Shown here: in pieces, positions 23,357 to 32,289 of the stretch
How positions within the stretch are numbered: the stretch's first letter is position 1
How the letters are laid out: every line of letters starts with the position of its first letter
Origin: Clostridia bacterium
GTDB lineage: Bacteria > Bacillota > Clostridia > Christensenellales > Aristaeellaceae
Reading direction: 5' to 3'
Length of the DNA: 64,000 nucleotides
NCBI GenBank assembly: GCA_017552615.1
Contig: JAFZPI010000048.1
Location: 1 to 64,000 of the forward strand
Position numbers and translations under genes: made by a program
The notes under the pieces: model-generated
Database searches by the model: none
What the model was told of the DNA's origin: nothing
The model's input: the letters and a program-made list of their open reading frames with translations, nothing else

Positions 23357-24763
23357 ATGATCGATATCAACAAAACCCTCGGTGAAATCTTATCCGATCC
23401 CCGAATTCAAAAGATTACCCCGGACGCCATCAAGGACTGGGACCTGAGTCAGGAACCCATGTGGAATAAAACCCTGGCACAGTTGCGTGAGGACCACTTC
23501 GGCGGGAATCTGCAACGCGGCTTTGACCGCCTGTTCGCCGCGACGGAAACCGTGGCGTGGTATTACCCCTTGTATACGGAAGAAGAATGCGCCGAGTATG
23601 AATACCGGCGGGGAGTCAACGTCGTAAATTTCCCTTCTGAGGATCCCAAAGCTTCGGAACGTCCATGGATCCTGCTGGTCCCCGGCGGCGGATTTGTCAA
23701 TGTGTGGAACCTAACGGAGGGTTGGCCGGTGGCGGCGCAGTTCAACGCGCTGGGCTACCATGTGCTGATCCTGACCTATCAGGTAACCGCGGAGACCTCC
23801 CTGCTGGACCGGAATATGGAGGACTTCGCGAAGGCGATCGGTTTTGCGAGAGATCATGCAACGGAATTGGGCCTGCAATGGGACCGCTACATTCCCTGCG
23901 GGTTCTCCGCAGGCGCATATTTGGCGTCCCTGTGGAATGTGATCGAAAAGGGTTACGCGCGGTTCGGCCTGCCGAAACCCCAGGCGGTATTCCCGCTCTA
24001 TCCGGTGATCAGCTGGAAGCTGAGCCTTGCGGAAGGCGATTTTGAACCTCAGTATGCCGTGCGCCTGTTCGGCTGCCCGATCGAAGAGGCTGTGGAGACT
24101 CCTTTCGAGATTCCCGAGCACGTTGAAGGTTTCCCGCCGTGCACGATCTTCCTTGCCGCCGGGGATGAAATGGCGATGTCCCACTCTCCGAAACTGACCC
24201 GGGCACTGGAAGCGCAGGGGATCCCCTGCCTCATGGAGATCGGTCCTGAGGGCGGTCACGGCTTTGCGGATGGAACAGGGATGTGCATGGCGGGCTGGAC
24301 GGAACGCGCGATACGCTGGTACGAGAAGCTCAGCGGCGCCGCACCGAGGCCGGAGGGTTTCTTCTACGGCCGGTATATCGCGGACGCCCGCGACCGCAAA
24401 GGCCGCACACCGGCCCAAGTATACGACCTTCTCACGCGCGCCTGGTGCGCTGAAACCTGCGCGCCTCGGATGCGCCCGGACTGGAGCGAGCAGAACCGCA
24501 CCCTCGGCCAATGCTCGATCACGGCATTCCTCGCGCAGGATCTCTTCGGCGGAAAGGTCTACGGAGTGCCGCTTGGGGATGGAAATTTCCATTGCTTCAA
24601 TGTCGTGGATGGTTGTGCGTTTGATCTGACAAGTGAGCAGTTCGGGGATGAACAGTTGGATTATGTGCATGCCGAGGAACAGAGCAGGGAAGTGCACTTT
24701 GCGAAGGAAGAGAAATACCATCGGTATTTATTGCTGAAGGAAAAGTTTGAAAAGGCAGAATGA
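23357..24763 (+). CDS. Alpha/beta hydrolase fused to a YunG-like domain
   Basis: A 468-residue protein in two parts. Residues about 75-325 are an alpha/beta hydrolase of the carboxylesterase/BD-FAE kind: VPGGGF near residue 110 as oxyanion loop, nucleophile Ser184 in CGFSAG, and GGHGF with the likely catalytic His near 300. Residues about 345-468 look like the YunG family: NRTLGQCSITAF with Cys386, GNFHCFNVVDG with His412, CAFDLTSEQF with Asp near 422, a Cys-His-Asp layout that could be catalytic. No signal peptide. It has its own promoter and GGAGG site and stands alone. The fusion suggests two linked deacylation or amide-cleavage steps, but the substrate is unknown. Confidence 0.8.
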   Translation: MIDINKTLGEILSDPRIQKITPDAIKDWDLSQEPMWNKTLAQLREDHFGGNLQRGFDRLFAATETVAWYYPLYTEEECAEYEYRRGVNVVNFPSEDPKASERPWILLVPGGGFVNVWNLTEGWPVAAQFNALGYHVLILTYQVTAETSLLDRNMEDFAKAIGFARDHATELGLQWDRYIPCGFSAGAYLASLWNVIEKGYARFGLPKPQAVFPLYPVISWKLSLAEGDFEPQYAVRLFGCPIEEAVETPFEIPEHVEGFPPCTIFLAAGDEMAMSHSPKLTRALEAQGIPCLMEIGPEGGHGFADGTGMCMAGWTERAIRWYEKLSGAAPRPEGFFYGRYIADARDRKGRTPAQVYDLLTRAWCAETCAPRMRPDWSEQNRTLGQCSITAFLAQDLFGGKVYGVPLGDGNFHCFNVVDGCAFDLTSEQFGDEQLDYVHAEEQSREVHFAKEEKYHRYLLLKEKFEKAE

Positions 24764-24780
24764 ACGAAAACGTCCGTGCG

Positions 24781-24903
24781 GACCTCATCCACCACCGCCT
24801 TCGGCGGCGGTCCCCCTTCCCCTAAAGGGGAAGGCTCAATGAGTAGAAAAGTTTCCAAAAGCCTTCCCCTTTAGGGGAAGGTGCCCGAAGGGCGGATGAG
24901 GTC
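24781..24903. repeat. Palindromic intergenic repeat, copy A
   Basis: A 123-bp element bounded by the perfect inverted repeat GACCTCATCC / GGATGAGGTC (24781-24790 / 24894-24903). Inside are two mutually inverted 20-bp palindromes (24815-24834 and 24862-24881, CCTTCCCC core) and a CCGCC-TTCG-GGCGG hairpin. It lies between two plus-strand genes and could also act as a transcription barrier. Confidence 0.8.
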
Positions 24904-24954
24904 CATCGGGAGGTACCGCCATGCGACAGAGAGAAAAAAGGTTAGGAGGTCAAT

Positions 24955-26100
24955 ATGCAGTACAGAAGACTTGGCAAAACCAGCTTAATGGTCAGTGAGA
25001 TCGGCTTCGGCGGGGAGTGGCTGGAGCGGCACCCGGAAGAGGAATCGATTGCCCTGATTCGCTACGCCCATGAGAAGGGCATCAACATCATCGACTGCTG
25101 GATGGCGGACCCGAAGTCCCGGGATATCATCGGCAAGGCTATTGCCGATTGCCGGGACGAGTGGTTCGTCCAGGGACATATCGGGTCCACATGTCAGAAC
25201 GGGCAGTATGTCCGCAGCCGGGATCTGGCTGTTGTAAAACCGGCATTCGAGGATCTCGTCCAGCGCATCGGCGGCGGATACATTGATCTTGGAATGATCC
25301 ATTATGTCGATACGCAGGAGGACTGGGACAAGGCCATGAACGGGCCGTTCATTGCGTATGTGCATGAGCTGCACCGGAAGAGCCGCATCCGCCACATCGG
25401 ACTGAGCACGCACAACCCGCGCATCGCGAAGATGGCGGCAGAGAGCGGCTTTATCGAGATGATCCTGTTCAGTATCAATCCGGCCTTTGACCTGCATCCC
25501 GCGACTGAAGATATCGATGACCTTTTTGTCGGCTATGAGCAACTGAATGTCGACGGTATTGACCCGGAGCGCGCGGCGCTGTATCGCCTTTGTGAAGAAA
25601 AAGATGTTGGCATCACGGTAATGAAGGGCTTCTTCGGCGGGCGTCTCTTCGACGCGAAAACGTCCCCGTTCGGCGCGGCATTTACGGCTCCGCAACTGAT
25701 TCATTACAGCCTGACCCGCCCGGCGGTGGCTTCGATTCTCTGCGGCTATGACACACCGGAACAGGTGGATCAGGCCGTGGCCTACGAGGCCGCGACGGAC
25801 GATGAGCGCGACTACGCGAGCGTGATCGCCGGAGCCCCGCTGCACGCTTACACAGGCCAGTGCACCTATTGCGGCCACTGCAAGCCTTGCCCCATGAACA
25901 TCGACATCGCCATGGTCAACAAATTCTACGACCTGGCTGTCCAGCAGGAGACGGTTCCGGAGACGGTTCACGAGCATTACAAGTCCCTGAACCACACGGC
26001 TTCCGCATGCATCGGCTGCCACGGCTGTGAAGCACGGTGCCCATTCGGAGTGAAGATCGCAGAGAGAATGAAGAAGACAGCAGAACTGTTTGGGGTATGA
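24955..26100 (+). CDS. Aldo/keto reductase-like protein with two [4Fe-4S] motifs
   Basis: A 381-residue protein: an aldo/keto reductase (beta/alpha)8 barrel (YRRLGKTSLMVSEIGFGG at the start, IRHIGLSTHNP in the middle) followed by a C-terminal ferredoxin-like part with CTYCGHCKPCP and CIGCHGCEARCP, two four-Cys sets for [4Fe-4S] clusters. Such proteins are thought to be redox enzymes of anaerobes. The classic catalytic Tyr region is replaced (IIDCWMADP instead of D...YG) and the Lys strand reads FVQGHIG, so NADPH chemistry of the standard type is doubtful; His in MIHYVD remains. AGGAGG precedes the ATG. Both flanks are palindromic repeats. Confidence 0.87.
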   Translation: MQYRRLGKTSLMVSEIGFGGEWLERHPEEESIALIRYAHEKGINIIDCWMADPKSRDIIGKAIADCRDEWFVQGHIGSTCQNGQYVRSRDLAVVKPAFEDLVQRIGGGYIDLGMIHYVDTQEDWDKAMNGPFIAYVHELHRKSRIRHIGLSTHNPRIAKMAAESGFIEMILFSINPAFDLHPATEDIDDLFVGYEQLNVDGIDPERAALYRLCEEKDVGITVMKGFFGGRLFDAKTSPFGAAFTAPQLIHYSLTRPAVASILCGYDTPEQVDQAVAYEAATDDERDYASVIAGAPLHAYTGQCTYCGHCKPCPMNIDIAMVNKFYDLAVQQETVPETVHEHYKSLNHTASACIGCHGCEARCPFGVKIAERMKKTAELFGV

Positions 26101-26238
26101 CCCCTCAGTCACCGCTGCGCGGTGACAGCTCCCCAGCCAGCTGGGGAGCCTTTTGAATACCCTTTGACCATCTGCGGACGCGCGTCAATCCTTGTCTCCC
26201 CCTCTGGGGGAGATGTCGCCGCAGGCGACAGAGAGGGT
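26101..26238. repeat. Palindromic intergenic repeat, copy B
   Basis: A 138-bp region with outer arms CCCTCAGTCACCGC / GCGACAGAGAGGG (imperfect) and internal hairpins, including GCTCCCCAGC / GCTGGGGAGC at 26128-26137 / 26140-26149 and CCCCCTCTGGGGG. Same general plan as copies A, C and D but a different core. Confidence 0.7.
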
Positions 26239-26255
26239 TTTCGCGGCTTTTTCCA

Positions 26256-26284
26256 TTGACAACCATTTCCACCTGCGATAAGAT
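26256..26284 (+). promoter_or_regulatory. Promoter for the second ABC exporter operon
   Basis: TTGACA at 26256-26261, 17-base spacer, TAAGAT at 26279-26284, 27 bases before the ATG. Confidence 0.8.
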
Positions 26285-26311
26285 ACCCAACGTACACGCA
26301 GGAGGAATCCG

Positions 26312-28090
26312 ATGAACAAGGAACTTCGACTGGCCGGCCATTATGTACGACGGTACTGGCTGTGGTATGTGATGGGGATCGCATCCCTGACCGCGGTGGA
26401 CTTCCTCACCGTGGAGATCCCCAAGATCACGAAAACGATTATCGGCTCACTCAGGGAAGAAACGCTGGCAATCACCATGCAGGACATCACAGGTCTGCTG
26501 TGGAAGATGCTTCTTTTTGCCGCGCTTATCGCAATCGGGCGCTTCGGCTGGCGTTTCTTCTTTTTCGGCGCATCCAGATCGGTGGAGCGCGACCTTCGCA
26601 ACGACCTTTTCGGCCATCTGGAGACGCTCTCGCCGCGCTATTTCAACGAGCACAAGACCGGTGACCTGATGGCCCACTTCACCAGCGACCTGCAGTCGGT
26701 CCGCCAGCTGCTGGGCATGACCGTGATCACGACCTTTGACGCGACGGTTCAGCTGACCATCGTGCTGTACAACATGATCGTCGGGATCAACGCCGGGCTG
26801 ACCGCGGTGGCTCTAATCCCGATGGTGCTGATCATCATTGGCGACGTCTTCTTCGGGAAGGCGATGCACCGCCGTTTCCTGGAGAAGCAGGAAGCGTTCT
26901 CGTCCCTGTCGGACCAGACACAGGAAGCCATCAGCGGTATCCGCGTGATCAAGGCCTTCGTCCAGGAGCGCAAGGAACTCTACGCTTTCGCGCGGGCGAG
27001 CCTCCGGTGCAAGGACAAGAACCTCAGCGTGGCGCGGCTCGTTTCCACGGTTTTCCCGGCGCTCGACCTGGTGATCGGCGTCTCGATCTCGCTGAATCTG
27101 CTCTACGGCGGCAAGCTGGCCATCGACGGCACCATCACGCTGGAAGACTTCGTTCTTTTCAACAGCCTGCTCACGATGCTGGTCTGGCCGATGATCGCGG
27201 TGGGCGAGGCGGTGTCGAGCATCTCCCAGGGCCTTGCGTCACTGAAACGCCTGCGCGCGATCTTTGAGGCAAAGCCCGATATTGTAGATGAGGGAGACCC
27301 CGCCGTGACTGAGCTCAAGGGCGGGATCGAGCTCAAAGGCCTGTTGTTTGCCTATCCCGGCGCGGAAGAACACCCGGCGCTCGACGGCGTCAGCGTGACC
27401 GTCCAGCCGGGAGAGACCCTTGCTGTGATCGGACGGACCGGCGCGGGGAAAACCACGCTCGTCAGCCTGCTTGAGCGTATGTGGGACACGGAAGACCCGG
27501 ACATGATCAGAATGGACGGCAAGCCCATCCGTGAGATCCCGCTGAGTGTCTTGCGGCGCGGCATCGCCTATGTCCCGCAGGACAGCTTCCTTTTCTCCGA
27601 CACGGTGGAGAATAACATCACTTTCGGTGTCGACGCCGCGACGCATGAGCAGGTCGTGGCCGCTGCGGAGGCCGCCTGTGTCCATGACAACATCATTGAG
27701 TTCCCCGACGGTTACGAGACACTGGTCGGCGAACGCGGCGTCACCGTCTCCGGCGGACAGAAGCAGCGCACGGCCATTGCCCGGGCCCTGCTGAAGGATG
27801 CCCCCATTCTGATCCTCGACGACTCGCTCTCGGCTGTGGACACGGACACCGAAGAGCAGATCCTTGAGAACCTTGCGCGGATGCGCGCCGGACGGACCAC
27901 GATCATCATTGCCCACCGGATCTCCACGATCCAGAACGCAGACCATATCCTTGTGCTCGAGGACGGCCGCCGCGCCGAGTACGGCACCCACGAGGAACTG
28001 CTGGCCCTGGGCGGCATCTACCGCGGCATCTACGACAAGCAGCAGCTGGAGCGCCAGCTGCGCGAGGAAGGCGGTGAGGCGGATGGCTAA
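26312..28090 (+). CDS. ABC exporter half-transporter, BmrC/YheI-like
   Basis: A 592-residue ABC exporter half with six membrane helices and a C-terminal ATPase. Walker A is GRTGAGKTT, the signature VSGGQKQ is intact, but Walker B reads LILDDSLSAVD with Asp replacing the catalytic Glu; the H-loop His is kept (IAHRISTI). With the downstream subunit this gives one consensus and one degenerate ATP site, the plan of Bacillus BmrC/BmrD, a multidrug exporter. GGAGGAA precedes the ATG, and the end overlaps the next gene by eight bases. Substrate unknown. Confidence 0.92.
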   Translation: MNKELRLAGHYVRRYWLWYVMGIASLTAVDFLTVEIPKITKTIIGSLREETLAITMQDITGLLWKMLLFAALIAIGRFGWRFFFFGASRSVERDLRNDLFGHLETLSPRYFNEHKTGDLMAHFTSDLQSVRQLLGMTVITTFDATVQLTIVLYNMIVGINAGLTAVALIPMVLIIIGDVFFGKAMHRRFLEKQEAFSSLSDQTQEAISGIRVIKAFVQERKELYAFARASLRCKDKNLSVARLVSTVFPALDLVIGVSISLNLLYGGKLAIDGTITLEDFVLFNSLLTMLVWPMIAVGEAVSSISQGLASLKRLRAIFEAKPDIVDEGDPAVTELKGGIELKGLLFAYPGAEEHPALDGVSVTVQPGETLAVIGRTGAGKTTLVSLLERMWDTEDPDMIRMDGKPIREIPLSVLRRGIAYVPQDSFLFSDTVENNITFGVDAATHEQVVAAAEAACVHDNIIEFPDGYETLVGERGVTVSGGQKQRTAIARALLKDAPILILDDSLSAVDTDTEEQILENLARMRAGRTTIIIAHRISTIQNADHILVLEDGRRAEYGTHEELLALGGIYRGIYDKQQLERQLREEGGEADG

Positions 28091-29954
28091 GGAGACAGAA
28101 AACCGCCGGAAGCGCTTCCGCTTCCTTGCCGTGGACGATGACCAGGCTGCGCGCACCGACATCCAGTACGAGGGCAGCGCGATCCGCAGGATCCTTGCCT
28201 ACATGAAGCCCCATTGGAAGACCTATGCCCTCTGTCTGACCCTGATGCTTGTCGTGACCGGGCTGGACCTCCTGCGCCCGATCCTGATCGGCTCCGAGGC
28301 GATCGACAAGTACATCCTCGGCCCGAAGGACCACTATTTTGCGGCGGGCGAAAACGCGGACTGGCGCTTTGCCGGGATCGTGCGCTCCACCCTGCTCTAC
28401 ATCGCCGTCCTCGTGGTGACATTCATCGCGAACCGGACGCAGTTCTGGCTGATGCAGCGCACCGGCCAGGAGATCATCAAGGGCATCCGGGACGACCTCT
28501 TCGCCCATGTGGAGAAGCTCACCATGCGCTTCTTCGATATCACCCCGGTCGGCAAGATCGTCACCCGCCTGACCAACGACGTGGACGCTGTCAACGACGT
28601 CTTTGCCAACATCCTGGTGCAGCTCATTCGCAACGCCGTCAAGATCATCGGCTACGCGACCGTCATGCTGGTGCTGAACGCGAGACTCGCGGGCTATGCC
28701 TTCCTGCTGATGCCGCTGGTCGGCGGGCTGACCTTCCTCTTCCGTAAGCTCAGCCGCAAGGCTTTCCAGATCACTCGTACCCGCGTGACCAACCTGAACA
28801 CATACCTGTCCGAGCACCTCTCTGGGATGCGGATCATCCAGATCTTCTGCCGGGAGAAGCGTAAGTACGAAGAATTTGCGCAGAAGAACGACGACCTCTA
28901 CCGTGCCGGTTTCCGCGAGCTGATGATCAACGCGACCTTCCGGCCTATCCTCTACCTGATCTCCATCATAGCCATCTGCCAAGTGATGGGGACCGGCAGC
29001 GAAGCCGTCCTCGGACTTGAGGGCATCAATGCGATCAGCATCGGCACGCTGTACATCTTCATCGACTACATGAATTCCTTCTTCCAGCCGATTCAGGAGA
29101 TGGCGGAGCAGTTCACAACGCTGCAGAGCGCGATCGCCTCCGCCGAGAAGATCTTCACCCTGATGGACACCGAACCTCTCTTTGACGACCCAGTGGAACC
29201 TGTTCATCTGAAGGATGGAGTGAAGGGCTGCATCGAATTCGACCATGTCTGGTTCGCCTATGTTGACGAGGAATGGGTGCTCAAGGATGTATCCTTTGTC
29301 ATCGAACCGGGCCAGAAAGTTGCCTTTGTTGGCGCGACCGGCGCGGGAAAGAGCTCGATCCTGAACCTGATCGGCCGGTATTATGATGTGCAGAAGGGTT
29401 CCATCCGCGTGGACGGCGTGGATATCCGCGAGCTGAGCCGCGAGGAGCTGCGCCGCGCCATCGGCCAGGTGCAGCAGGACGTGTTCATCTTCACCGGCGA
29501 TATCCGCTCGAACATCCGCCTGCGCGATGAGAGCATTACTGACGAGCAGATCGTGGCCGCGGCTACGGAGGTCAACGCAGCCCGGTTCATCGACCGCCTG
29601 CCCATGGGCTATGCCACTCCGGCGGCTGAGCGCGGCGCGACCTTCTCCGCCGGCCAACGGCAGCTGATTTCCTTCGCGCGCACCCTGGCCTATGATCCCG
29701 CGATCCTGATTCTGGATGAGGCGACTGCCAACATCGACACCGAGACCGAGCAGTGGATCCAGGAGGCTGTTGAGCGCCTGATGCGCGGCCGTACGACGAT
29801 CATGGTTGCCCACCGCCTCTCGACGATCCAGCACGCGGACACGATCATGGTCATGCACCATGGCCGCATCCGCGAGCGCGGCACCCACCAGGAGCTGCTG
29901 GAACAGGACGGCATCTACAAAAAACTCTACCAGCTCCAGTTGGCAGAGCGGTAA
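28083..29954 (+). CDS. ABC exporter half-transporter, BmrD/YheH-like
   Basis: A 623-residue ABC exporter half. It has a charged N-terminal cytosolic stretch of about 45 residues (RRKRFRFLAVDDDQAARTD), longer than in its partner, as in YheH-type subunits, then six helices and the ATPase: Walker A GATGAGKSS, altered signature FSAGQRQ, and a complete Walker B LILDEATANID with H-loop VAHRLSTI. Its Walker B Glu pairs with the intact signature of the upstream subunit to form the working ATP site. The frame is open further upstream, but the ATG at 28083 overlapping the first gene, with GAGGCGG before it, is the natural start. Confidence 0.92.
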   Translation: MAKETENRRKRFRFLAVDDDQAARTDIQYEGSAIRRILAYMKPHWKTYALCLTLMLVVTGLDLLRPILIGSEAIDKYILGPKDHYFAAGENADWRFAGIVRSTLLYIAVLVVTFIANRTQFWLMQRTGQEIIKGIRDDLFAHVEKLTMRFFDITPVGKIVTRLTNDVDAVNDVFANILVQLIRNAVKIIGYATVMLVLNARLAGYAFLLMPLVGGLTFLFRKLSRKAFQITRTRVTNLNTYLSEHLSGMRIIQIFCREKRKYEEFAQKNDDLYRAGFRELMINATFRPILYLISIIAICQVMGTGSEAVLGLEGINAISIGTLYIFIDYMNSFFQPIQEMAEQFTTLQSAIASAEKIFTLMDTEPLFDDPVEPVHLKDGVKGCIEFDHVWFAYVDEEWVLKDVSFVIEPGQKVAFVGATGAGKSSILNLIGRYYDVQKGSIRVDGVDIRELSREELRRAIGQVQQDVFIFTGDIRSNIRLRDESITDEQIVAAATEVNAARFIDRLPMGYATPAAERGATFSAGQRQLISFARTLAYDPAILILDEATANIDTETEQWIQEAVERLMRGRTTIMVAHRLSTIQHADTIMVMHHGRIRERGTHQELLEQDGIYKKLYQLQLAER

Positions 29955-29964
29955 GCACCAAAGC

Positions 29965-30007
29965 AAAAGCCTGTGCGTCTGATGATTCGCACAGGCTTTT
30001 GTTATTT
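29965..30007 (+). terminator. Terminator after the second ABC exporter operon
   Basis: Perfect 13-bp stem 29965-29977 / 29988-30000 (AAAAGCCTGTGCG and complement) ending in TTTTGTTATTT. Confidence 0.9.
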
Positions 30008-30015
30008 AATGTTCT

Positions 30016-30050
30016 TTCCAAACAATCCTTCCAAACAATCCTTCCAAACC
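30016..30050. repeat. Short tandem repeat, 13-bp unit
   Basis: TTCCAAACAATCC occurs twice in direct tandem and then partly a third time (TTCCAAACC). Followed by hairpins CCAAAGGGC / GCCCTTTGG (30067-30075 / 30085-30093) and GGTGC-GAA-GCACC, which lie just past the stop of the minus-strand zinc-ribbon gene and may end its transcript. Confidence 0.6.
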
Positions 30051-30112
30051 GGAGCCCCGAAGGTTTCCAAAGGGCGACCGGAAAGCCCTTTGGTCGGTGC
30101 GAAGCACCGCAA

Positions 30113-30817
30113 TTATCGAATCAGGATCCTTCCGCAGGTCTCGCATTCGACGATCTCGTTTCCGGCATCGATCTTGCGGAGGGCGGCACTGGGCTGGGAT
30201 GTATTGCAGCCGCTGCACTGGTTGCCGACCAGGCGTGCCATGGGCGGGGAAATCTGCTTCTTGACCGTGTTATAGACGACCAACAGCTCCGCCGGAATGC
30301 CCTCGGCCTTGGCGTCCGCGTTCTTCCGCAGGACCGCGTACTCCTTTTTCTTGTCCTCGGTCATGGCGGTGTACTCTTCCTTCATCTCGTCGAACTCCCG
30401 CTTGGCTTTGGCGGTGTTGTTGCGGATGGCGGTCGAGCGGGTAACGGCGTCGCCGGCGCTCTTCTGGATGCGGCGGAGCTCCATCTCATAGGAGTACAGG
30501 GTGCGGCTGCACTTTTCGACTTCCTTGATCAGTTCGCGGGTCTCATCCGCGTCCGCCGGGGGATTCTCGTTATAACGGGCGGTCAGGGCTTCGAGCTGTT
30601 CCTTGGCACGGGCAATGGCGTCCTGCAGGGCGTCCTTGCGGTCTGTGTCCACAGCCACCTGCTCTTCGATCTGCTTATAGTTCTTCTGCTGATCGAGCAC
30701 ATATTCTCTTGTTTTTTCCAGCTTCTGCCGCAGGGGGGAATTCTTCAGGGCGTTGTTCAGACGATCCGCCTTCATGTCCTCCTGCATGTAGGACCAGAGC
30801 ATTTCCATCGTTTCCAT
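30113..30817 (-). CDS. Coiled-coil C4 zinc-ribbon protein (DUF164 family)
   Basis: A 234-residue protein. Residues about 10-165 form long heptad-rich helices (coiled coil), and the C-terminus is a zinc ribbon with CSGC near residue 202 and CETCGR near 226. This is the C4-type zinc-ribbon family (DUF164) that often sits beside nif3 and trmK, as here, 21 bases after nif3. The family has no settled function; zinc-ribbon plus coiled coil suggests a nucleic-acid or ribosome contact. Last gene of the dgt-dnaG-rpoD-trmK-nif3 block. Confidence 0.85.
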   Translation of the reverse strand: METMEMLWSYMQEDMKADRLNNALKNSPLRQKLEKTREYVLDQQKNYKQIEEQVAVDTDRKDALQDAIARAKEQLEALTARYNENPPADADETRELIKEVEKCSRTLYSYEMELRRIQKSAGDAVTRSTAIRNNTAKAKREFDEMKEEYTAMTEDKKKEYAVLRKNADAKAEGIPAELLVVYNTVKKQISPPMARLVGNQCSGCNTSQPSAALRKIDAGNEIVECETCGRILIR

Positions 30818-30838
30818 GGTAGTTAGACCTCCTTCGGA

Positions 30839-31612
30839 TCAGCGCGGCAGGGCATACCCGCCGCAGGCCGACCTTGTGATACGCACCTTCCATTGTATCT
30901 CATCCGCCCACTTTTGTAAAGTGTCGGCCAAAGCGAAGATACCGGGTTCCTCCGTGGCGAAATGCCCCGCCTCCAGGCCGACGATCCCCGCGTCCACCAT
31001 GGCCAGTGCGTGATGGTGCTTGATTTCGCCGGTCAGGAAAGCATCCGCTCCAAGACAGGCGACGTCAAACCAGCTGTCACTCCCGCCGCCGGTGCTGATC
31101 CCCAAACGGTGCAGCGGATGGTCGGGCGCGAATTGGCCGTATGTCCTAACTGTCGTGTGCAACTTCGCCTCAAGGAGAGCGCACAGTGTGTCGAGGGTCG
31201 TCCCGCCCGGGAGATCCCCGACGCGCCACCATTCTCCCTCACCGGTCACGTTCCGGAGTTCGCAGAGGGCTGCCAGGGTTTCGTTGGTGCCGACGGGGGC
31301 CGCGTCCAGGTTGGTGTGCGCGGCAATCAGAGCGATCCGGCTGCGGATCATCCGGCAGAGCAGAGCGCCTTCATAATCATCTTCGGTCATGGTTTTTCGG
31401 GGAGAGAACATCAGCGGGTGATGGGTCACGATCAGATTGGCCCCGGCGGCCTCGGCTTCATCCAGGACGCGATGGGTTATATCCAGGGCGACATGGACAC
31501 CCGACACTTCCCAATTCTGACTGCCGACCAGCAGGCCGGAATTATCGAAATCCGCCTGGGTTGCAAATGGTGCCGCGCGATCAATGGCCAGAAAGACATC
31601 ACTGATTTTCAT
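30839..31612 (-). CDS. Nif3-like dinuclear metal centre protein
   Basis: A 257-residue Nif3 (YbgI/YqfO) family protein. The metal-binding residues are visible: LIVTHHPLMF (His pair), AAHTNLDAAP, and late EIKHHHAL and GHFATEEP. The family forms toroidal hexamers with a two-metal site; suggested roles include GTP cyclohydrolase-like or hydrolase activity, none proven in general. It lacks the PII-like insert of the longer Bacillus YqfO. Its start overlaps trmK by 14 bases, and the trmK-nif3-zinc ribbon order behind rpoD is conserved in Firmicutes. Confidence 0.92.
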   Translation of the reverse strand: MKISDVFLAIDRAAPFATQADFDNSGLLVGSQNWEVSGVHVALDITHRVLDEAEAAGANLIVTHHPLMFSPRKTMTEDDYEGALLCRMIRSRIALIAAHTNLDAAPVGTNETLAALCELRNVTGEGEWWRVGDLPGGTTLDTLCALLEAKLHTTVRTYGQFAPDHPLHRLGISTGGGSDSWFDVACLGADAFLTGEIKHHHALAMVDAGIVGLEAGHFATEEPGIFALADTLQKWADEIQWKVRITRSACGGYALPR

Positions 31613-32288
31613 TGGGCTTCTCCTTTGCCATGGTCAGGTAGTGATCCCGGATCGCCAGCGCCTGGGCAATCGCTGCCTGATCGGGATCTTTTGCTTTTTT
31701 CAAACCGTCGATCCGCCGGTCCATCGTTTCGATTCGATTCCGAATGTAAGGCTTTAGCATTGGCGATGCGGAATCGAAGAGTTCCCTTCCGCATAGAAGC
31801 TCCATGGGGCTCAGATGCATTACCCCGGGTTCGGCCCGCCAGATCACATAGGCGTGACCGTTGCAGAGGCAGGGCTCTTCCCTGACGATTCGATAGCCGA
31901 TTTCCTGGAGACAAAGCCGGGTTTCCGGCTGTTCCGTGTGCGCGCAGAGCACAAGGGTTGCACCACAGAGCTTATCCTTACCGCGGTGCAGGATGTCGGA
32001 GATCGTGCGCCCGCCCATCCCGGTGATACTGATGCATCCGCAGGGCGTGTCGAGCGCGTCCAAGCCGTTGGCACAGCGGAGATCGCAGCGGTCGGTCAGG
32101 CCGCGGTGACAGACTTCCGTCCGGGCGTGCTCCAGGGCCTTCGGGCTGACATCCGAAAGAATCATCTGCTCACAAACGCCCTGCTCCAGCAGGGCACAGG
32201 GTAGCAGAGCGTGGTCTGTCCCGATGTCGGCCCCCAAGGAGCAGGGCTGAAAGAGCGCGGCGGCCAGCGCCAGTCTCTCGTCTAACAT
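31599..32288 (-). CDS. trmK: tRNA (adenine(22)-N1)-methyltransferase TrmK
   Basis: A 229-residue class I methyltransferase with the AdoMet-binding loop GADIGTDHALLPCALL near the N-terminus and ISITGMGG as motif IV-like loop. These match TrmK (YqfN), which methylates A22 in bacterial tRNAs, and the position between rpoD and nif3 is the usual one. The ATG at 32288 lies one base after the rpoD stop codon; a longer upstream frame reads through rpoD and is not credible. Translation is likely coupled to rpoD. Confidence 0.92.
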   Translation of the reverse strand: MLDERLALAAALFQPCSLGADIGTDHALLPCALLEQGVCEQMILSDVSPKALEHARTEVCHRGLTDRCDLRCANGLDALDTPCGCISITGMGGRTISDILHRGKDKLCGATLVLCAHTEQPETRLCLQEIGYRIVREEPCLCNGHAYVIWRAEPGVMHLSPMELLCGRELFDSASPMLKPYIRNRIETMDRRIDGLKKAKDPDQAAIAQALAIRDHYLTMAKEKPNENQ

Positions 32289-32289
32289 A

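Noticed and set aside
27906..29966. 686-codon open frame antisense to the second ABC exporter
   Set aside because: Shadow of the BmrD-like gene; no start context or domain.
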